A DNA stretch of 39,220 nucleotides from Lachnospiraceae bacterium (GTDB lineage: Bacteria; Bacillota; Clostridia; Lachnospirales; Lachnospiraceae): contig JAAUZD010000017.1 of the NCBI GenBank assembly GCA_014804785.1, forward strand, positions 2,524-41,743. Reading direction: 5' to 3'. This document shows, one piece after another, positions 35,723 to 39,220 of the stretch; position 1 is the stretch's first letter; each line of letters starts with the position of its first letter. The translations under genes were made by a program, and so were the position numbers. The notes under the pieces are model-generated. The model saw only the letters and a program-made list of their open reading frames with translations, was not told where the DNA came from and did no database searches.

Positions 35723-36328
35723 ATGTCAATTAGCTTACAGAAAGGACAGAAAGTAAGTCTGTCAAAGGACAATGCAGGTTTAGCAAAAATTGTTGTAGGT
35801 CTTGGCTGGGATGAGGTTCAGCAGTCAGGTGGTGGAGGACTATTGGGTGCACTGTTTGGATCAGCGCCTCAGGCAATCGACTGTGATGCATCCGCGATCA
35901 TGTTAAAGAATGGTAAATTTGTTGATAATACAGACTTAGTTTACTTTGGAAATTTAAAGCACAAATCTGGCACAGTAAATCATATGGGTGATAATCTTAC
36001 TGGAGCTGGAGACGGAGATGATGAGCAGATAGTTATCGATTTATCAAGAGTACCTGCTGAATATGATAAGATTGTTATTGTTGTAAACATTTATCAGGCA
36101 GTACAGAGAAGACAGCATTTTGGAATGATTCAGAATGCGTTCATCCGTTTGGTTGATGATAGAAACAATAATGAAATGTGTAAATATAATTTGACTGAGA
36201 ATTATTCAGGTATGACAGCTATGATTTTTGGCGAAGTATATAGACACAATGGCGAGTGGAAATTTAATGCTATAGGAAATGGCACAACTGATCCTGGAAT
36301 TGGAGAGCTTTGTAGAAGATATGTATAA
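35723..36328 (+). CDS. TerD family protein 4
   Basis: A 201-residue TerD protein that is intermediate between the canonical and divergent types. The first acidic loop is AIDCDASAIMLKNGKFVDNT, with Cys in place of the second-position Leu or Asp context; the second loop, [20 protein letters not shown], is fully conserved, so it should still bind calcium. It has the Gly/Leu insert GGGLLGALFGSAPQ (about residues 36-50), as in TerD 3. The C-terminal half keeps RRQHFGMIQNAFIRLVDD and [26 protein letters not shown] lies 5 bases before the ATG. It is the last terD gene; a terminator-like hairpin lies between it and the Ca2+ pump gene. Confidence 0.93.
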   Translation: MSISLQKGQKVSLSKDNAGLAKIVVGLGWDEVQQSGGGGLLGALFGSAPQAIDCDASAIMLKNGKFVDNTDLVYFGNLKHKSGTVNHMGDNLTGAGDGDDEQIVIDLSRVPAEYDKIVIVVNIYQAVQRRQHFGMIQNAFIRLVDDRNNNEMCKYNLTENYSGMTAMIFGEVYRHNGEWKFNAIGNGTTDPGIGELCRRYV

Positions 36329-36353
36329 TACCGGGCATCAAGCATGGTAAGGG

Positions 36354-36382
36354 GAGGAGCTATATTTGTAGTTCCTCTTTTT
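36354..36382 (+). terminator. Intercistronic terminator between terD 4 and the ATPase
   Basis: GAGGAGCTA pairs with TAGTTCCTC (one G-T pair, 6-base loop) followed by TTTTTA. Because no new promoter is evident before the ATPase, it probably lets part of the transcripts through and so lowers pump expression. Confidence 0.65.
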
Positions 36383-36415
36383 ATATAAAATCTAAGGAGG
36401 AGGTCATTCAAATTT

Positions 36416-39052
36416 ATGAGTGATATAAAAAAAGATGAATTAATGCGAGGATTGTCCGACTCTCAAGTTAATGAAAGCAAATTGAAGCATGGAATAAATG
36501 AATTAGCAAAAAAGGAAGCAGAATCGCTTTGGTCTATGTTTATAGGAGCTTTTGATGATATTTGGATTAAAGTGTTATGTGCAGCATTGGTTCTTAAGAT
36601 AGTATTAGCTGTATTAGGAGTTTTCGTCCCAGCATTGTCGGGTGCAAATGACGTTGTAGAAATTGTAGGTATTATTTTAGCAATTGCACTTGCGACTGGA
36701 TTTAGTACATTATCAGAGTATAGAAATACTTCAAGAAGTGAAGCTCTTCAAGAAGAATATAATAAGACTTATGCCAAAGTTATGAGGAATGGAAAACTTG
36801 TTAATATTCTTACAAGTGAAATTGTTAAGGGCGATACAATTCTTGTTCAGGCAGGAGATAAGGTTCCGGTTGATGGTCTATTATTTGAAGGAAATATCAA
36901 GGTGTCTCAGGCTGCGTTAAACGGTGAGTCAAGAGATGATACCAAGACAGCAACCACAAATATGGATGATGCTGAGTCAACAGATTATGCGTCAGTAAGT
37001 AAGGTATTCATGGGCTCTGTTGTGACGTCTGGTGAAGGATATATTGTTGCAACAGTTATCGGGGATGAGTCAGAGTTAGGCAAGATAAATAAAGCATTGA
37101 CTGAGGATGATGAAGAGGAAGAAAGAAAAGATACTTCAAGTCTTAAACTTGAAGTTGTAGCAACTGGAATTGGTAAACTAGGTGTATCAGCAGCTACAAT
37201 TGCTGGCATATTACATGTTGTCCTTACTCTTGTTAGAGTAAACCAAGCAATTACTGTTGTTTCGATACTTCTTTTAGTTGCAGAAGCTGTAATGCTTATG
37301 GCATCTATCGTAATCATGGCTGTTCCAGAGGGACTCCCTATGATGAACAGTTTAGTTCAGTCAATGAATACTGAGTCAATGTATAAGAAGAATATTCTTG
37401 TTAGCCATAAGGCAGCATTCTCAGATTCAGCATATATGAATGTGTTGTTTAGTGATAAAACCGGAACAATCACACAAGGTAACTTATCGTTAGTTGAATT
37501 CATTACTGGTGATGGAAATATTGTTGATAATATTCAGAGTAGGGAATTTATTGAAGCAATTACATTGAATAACCTTGCAAAGATCACTTCAGAAGGAAAA
37601 GCAATTGGTAGTAACAATATGGATAGAGCATTGCTTTCATATGCTATCAACAATGGATATGATGATTCAAAGAATGATCCTGAGAAGGTTGAAGAAATTA
37701 GTGGATTTGATTCAGAAAAGAAGTGTGCAACTGTAAAACTCAAGAATGGACGTGTTTATTGGAAGGGTGCTACAGAAAACATTATTGATCAAGTAACACA
37801 TTATATGCTTCCGGATGGAGAAGAAAAAGAATTTACAGCAGCTGATAGGGAAAAAGTTAAAGAACAGATGCTTGCTGAAGCAAAGAGAACAATGAAACTT
37901 CTTTCAGTAGCTGAAATCAGCGATGGAAAGACCGTACTCATGGCAGTTCTTTGTTTACGCGATAATGTTAGAACTGACGCAATCGAGACAGTTCAGATTC
38001 TTAACAATGCAGGAATTCAGGTAGTAATGGTTACTGGTGATGCAGAAGAAACTGCTGTTGCCATTGCAAGAGAGGCTGGAATTCTTAAGGACGAAAAGAA
38101 GGATATTGTCCTTGCTCATGAGCAGTTAGAGAGGATGTCTGATGATGAACTTAAGAAAGTTCTTCCAAACTTGAAGGTAGTAAATAGAGCAAAGCCTCTT
38201 GATAAAAAGAGGTTGGTATCTATTTCACAGCAGCTTGATAATGTTTGCGGTATGACTGGTGACGGGGTTAACGATGCACCAGCGTTAAAGCAGGCAGATA
38301 TTGGATTTGCAATGGGAGATGGTACAGCTGTTGCACAAGAAGCAGGAGACGTGGTTATTCTTAATAACAGTTTAACATCTATTAAAGACTGCGTTCTTAA
38401 CAGTAGAACGATGGCTAAGTCTGTAGGAAAGTTCCTTATTTTCCAGCTTACAGTAAATATCAGTACAATGTTGATGAACATTATTGCTCCGATATTAGGT
38501 TGGACAGAGCCATTCTCGATTGTCCAGATTCTTTGGATCAACCTTATTATGGATACATTAGCTGCTATGGCATTTGGTGGTGAGCCAATTCTTAACAGAT
38601 ATATGAAGGATCAGCCAATTAAGAGAACAGACAATATTTTGACCACATACATTAAATCTGCAATTGGTACAAGTTCTATTTTCATCACATTGGGTTCAAT
38701 CTTGATCCTTGAGAATGTTGCAGGCATTACGAGCTTTGTTACACCAGAGACATGTTCAGATCCACAACTTTATAAGAAGACATTTATGTTTGCATTCTTT
38801 ATTTATGCGATTATCTTTAACAGTTTGAATACAAGATCAGAAAGATTTAATCTGTTTGAGCATATTGGCGAGAATAAGAACTTTATGATGGTGATGGGAT
38901 CAATCTTTATTCTTCAGACAGTAATGATTGAGATTGGTGGAAAGGTATTCAACACAACTATGCTGGCTCCAAAGGCTTTATTAGTATCTATGGTGTTAGC
39001 ATTAGTGATTATACCAGTTGACCTTATTAGAAAAGCAATTGTTTCAAGATAA
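36416..39052 (+). CDS. Ca2+-translocating P-type ATPase (PMCA/SERCA-like)
   Basis: An 878-residue P2-type ATPase that should pump Ca2+ out of the cell using ATP. It has the actuator motif LNGES, the ion-binding helix segment AVPEGLPMMNSLV, the phosphorylation site Asp347 in SDKTGTIT, the nucleotide-domain KGATENI, and the hinge motifs MVTGDAEETAVAIA and MTGDGVNDAPALKQADIGFA. The C-terminal domain has four more helices, with NINTSTMLMN-like and QILWINLIMDTLAA segments that supply Ca2+ ligands. Length is normal for bacterial Ca2+ pumps. The ribosome site AAGGAGGAGGT is strong but about 11 bases from the ATG. Its place directly after four Ca2+-binding TerD genes suggests that it resets calcium levels in the same response. 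Confidence 0.93.
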   Translation: MSDIKKDELMRGLSDSQVNESKLKHGINELAKKEAESLWSMFIGAFDDIWIKVLCAALVLKIVLAVLGVFVPALSGANDVVEIVGIILAIALATGFSTLSEYRNTSRSEALQEEYNKTYAKVMRNGKLVNILTSEIVKGDTILVQAGDKVPVDGLLFEGNIKVSQAALNGESRDDTKTATTNMDDAESTDYASVSKVFMGSVVTSGEGYIVATVIGDESELGKINKALTEDDEEEERKDTSSLKLEVVATGIGKLGVSAATIAGILHVVLTLVRVNQAITVVSILLLVAEAVMLMASIVIMAVPEGLPMMNSLVQSMNTESMYKKNILVSHKAAFSDSAYMNVLFSDKTGTITQGNLSLVEFITGDGNIVDNIQSREFIEAITLNNLAKITSEGKAIGSNNMDRALLSYAINNGYDDSKNDPEKVEEISGFDSEKKCATVKLKNGRVYWKGATENIIDQVTHYMLPDGEEKEFTAADREKVKEQMLAEAKRTMKLLSVAEISDGKTVLMAVLCLRDNVRTDAIETVQILNNAGIQVVMVTGDAEETAVAIAREAGILKDEKKDIVLAHEQLERMSDDELKKVLPNLKVVNRAKPLDKKRLVSISQQLDNVCGMTGDGVNDAPALKQADIGFAMGDGTAVAQEAGDVVILNNSLTSIKDCVLNSRTMAKSVGKFLIFQLTVNISTMLMNIIAPILGWTEPFSIVQILWINLIMDTLAAMAFGGEPILNRYMKDQPIKRTDNILTTYIKSAIGTSSIFITLGSILILENVAGITSFVTPETCSDPQLYKKTFMFAFFIYAIIFNSLNTRSERFNLFEHIGENKNFMMVMGSIFILQTVMIEIGGKVFNTTMLAPKALLVSMVLALVIIPVDLIRKAIVSR

Positions 39053-39071
39053 TTATTGAAATGAGACTATG

Positions 39072-39106
39072 AGTGTGGTGCAGTATCATTGCACCACACT
39101 ATTTTT
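39072..39106 (+). terminator. Intrinsic terminator after the ATPase
   Basis: A perfect 11-bp stem, AGTGTGGTGCA with TGCACCACACT (39072-39082 with 39090-39100), a 7-base loop, then ATTTTTG. It ends the Ter operon. Confidence 0.9.
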
Positions 39107-39127
39107 GTGAAACAGTCTTTTAATAAA

Positions 39128-39220
39128 CCCCCTGCTATGCAGGGGGACAACAGCTGCTTTAGCTTACAGTAAAAAACCTCCAGTGTTATAATAACGTTGG
39201 TTCGCCAACCGAGTTAAAAA
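39128..39220 (+). mobile_element. Probable left end of an IS200/IS605-type element, cut by the window
   Basis: CCCCCTGC-TAT-GCAGGGGG (39128-39146) is a short perfect hairpin of the kind TnpA recognises at the left end of IS200/IS605 elements. It is followed by TTACAG, 17 bases, TATAAT (39164-39169 and 39187-39192) and a GTTGG-TTCG-CCAAC hairpin (39196-39209), the known layout of a tnpA leader. The transposase gene would begin just beyond the window. I rely on memory of such leaders, so this is inference until the next bases are read. Confidence 0.5.

Noticed and set aside
1-39220. CRISPR arrays, tRNA or rRNA genes
   Set aside because: No regularly spaced repeats, no tRNA-like cloverleaf with a T-loop and no rRNA segment were found by eye on either strand.

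Overview
The window looks like a low-GC Gram-positive chromosome, most likely a gut Clostridia of the Lachnospiraceae type. Evidence is strong Shine-Dalgarno sites (GGAGG, AGGTGG), sigma-A type promoters, a BlaI/BlaR1-type pair, a very large hybrid kinase with an extracytoplasmic solute-binding sensor, and the general style of the proteins. Genus assignment is inference from protein style, not from a marker gene. No tRNA, rRNA, CRISPR array or prophage module was seen.

Layout. 1-5.5 kb: a 5'-cut hypothetical protein, two GNAT acetyltransferases, a broken Xre-type regulator start, then a compact AT-rich set of HNH nuclease, CxxCxxCC protein and small acidic protein. 5.6-8.3 kb: BlaI-type repressor with two clear operators and an M56 (BlaR1-like) sensor peptidase. 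8.4-12.2 kb: a 1222-residue hybrid histidine kinase. 12.3-15.3 kb: a class M sirtuin behind an HxlR-like inverted repeat, a small membrane protein, and an MFS pump destroyed by an internal deletion. 15.4-22.8 kb: a small unknown protein, an orphan reverse transcriptase preceded by overlapping hairpins, a REC-HD-GYP response regulator, a membrane protein, a methyl-accepting chemotaxis protein and a DUF1266-like lipoprotein. 22.8-23.5 kb: decayed sequence.

The last 15.6 kb (23.6-39.1 kb) is AT-rich and is one coherent Ter/tellurite-type stress locus. It has a phosphoribosyltransferase-TRSP protein, a StiP/PELOTA protein, a coiled-coil SHOCT-like protein, a divergent HpcH/CitE-like lyase, a YceG-like domain fused to a trypsin-like protease, a rhomboid protease, a large YceG-type protein, TelA, four TerD-family proteins in a row and a Ca2+-type P-ATPase. 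Known Ter systems join calcium-binding TerD proteins to a nucleotide-like 'biosynthetic module' and to membrane partners. Here the usual TerC is not in the window; a Ca2+ pump and two extra proteases occupy the locus. My inference is a calcium-responsive, membrane-linked stress or defence system with a proteolytic arm. This is the most interesting part of the window.

The right edge shows what I read as the left end of an IS200/IS605-type element whose transposase would lie just outside.
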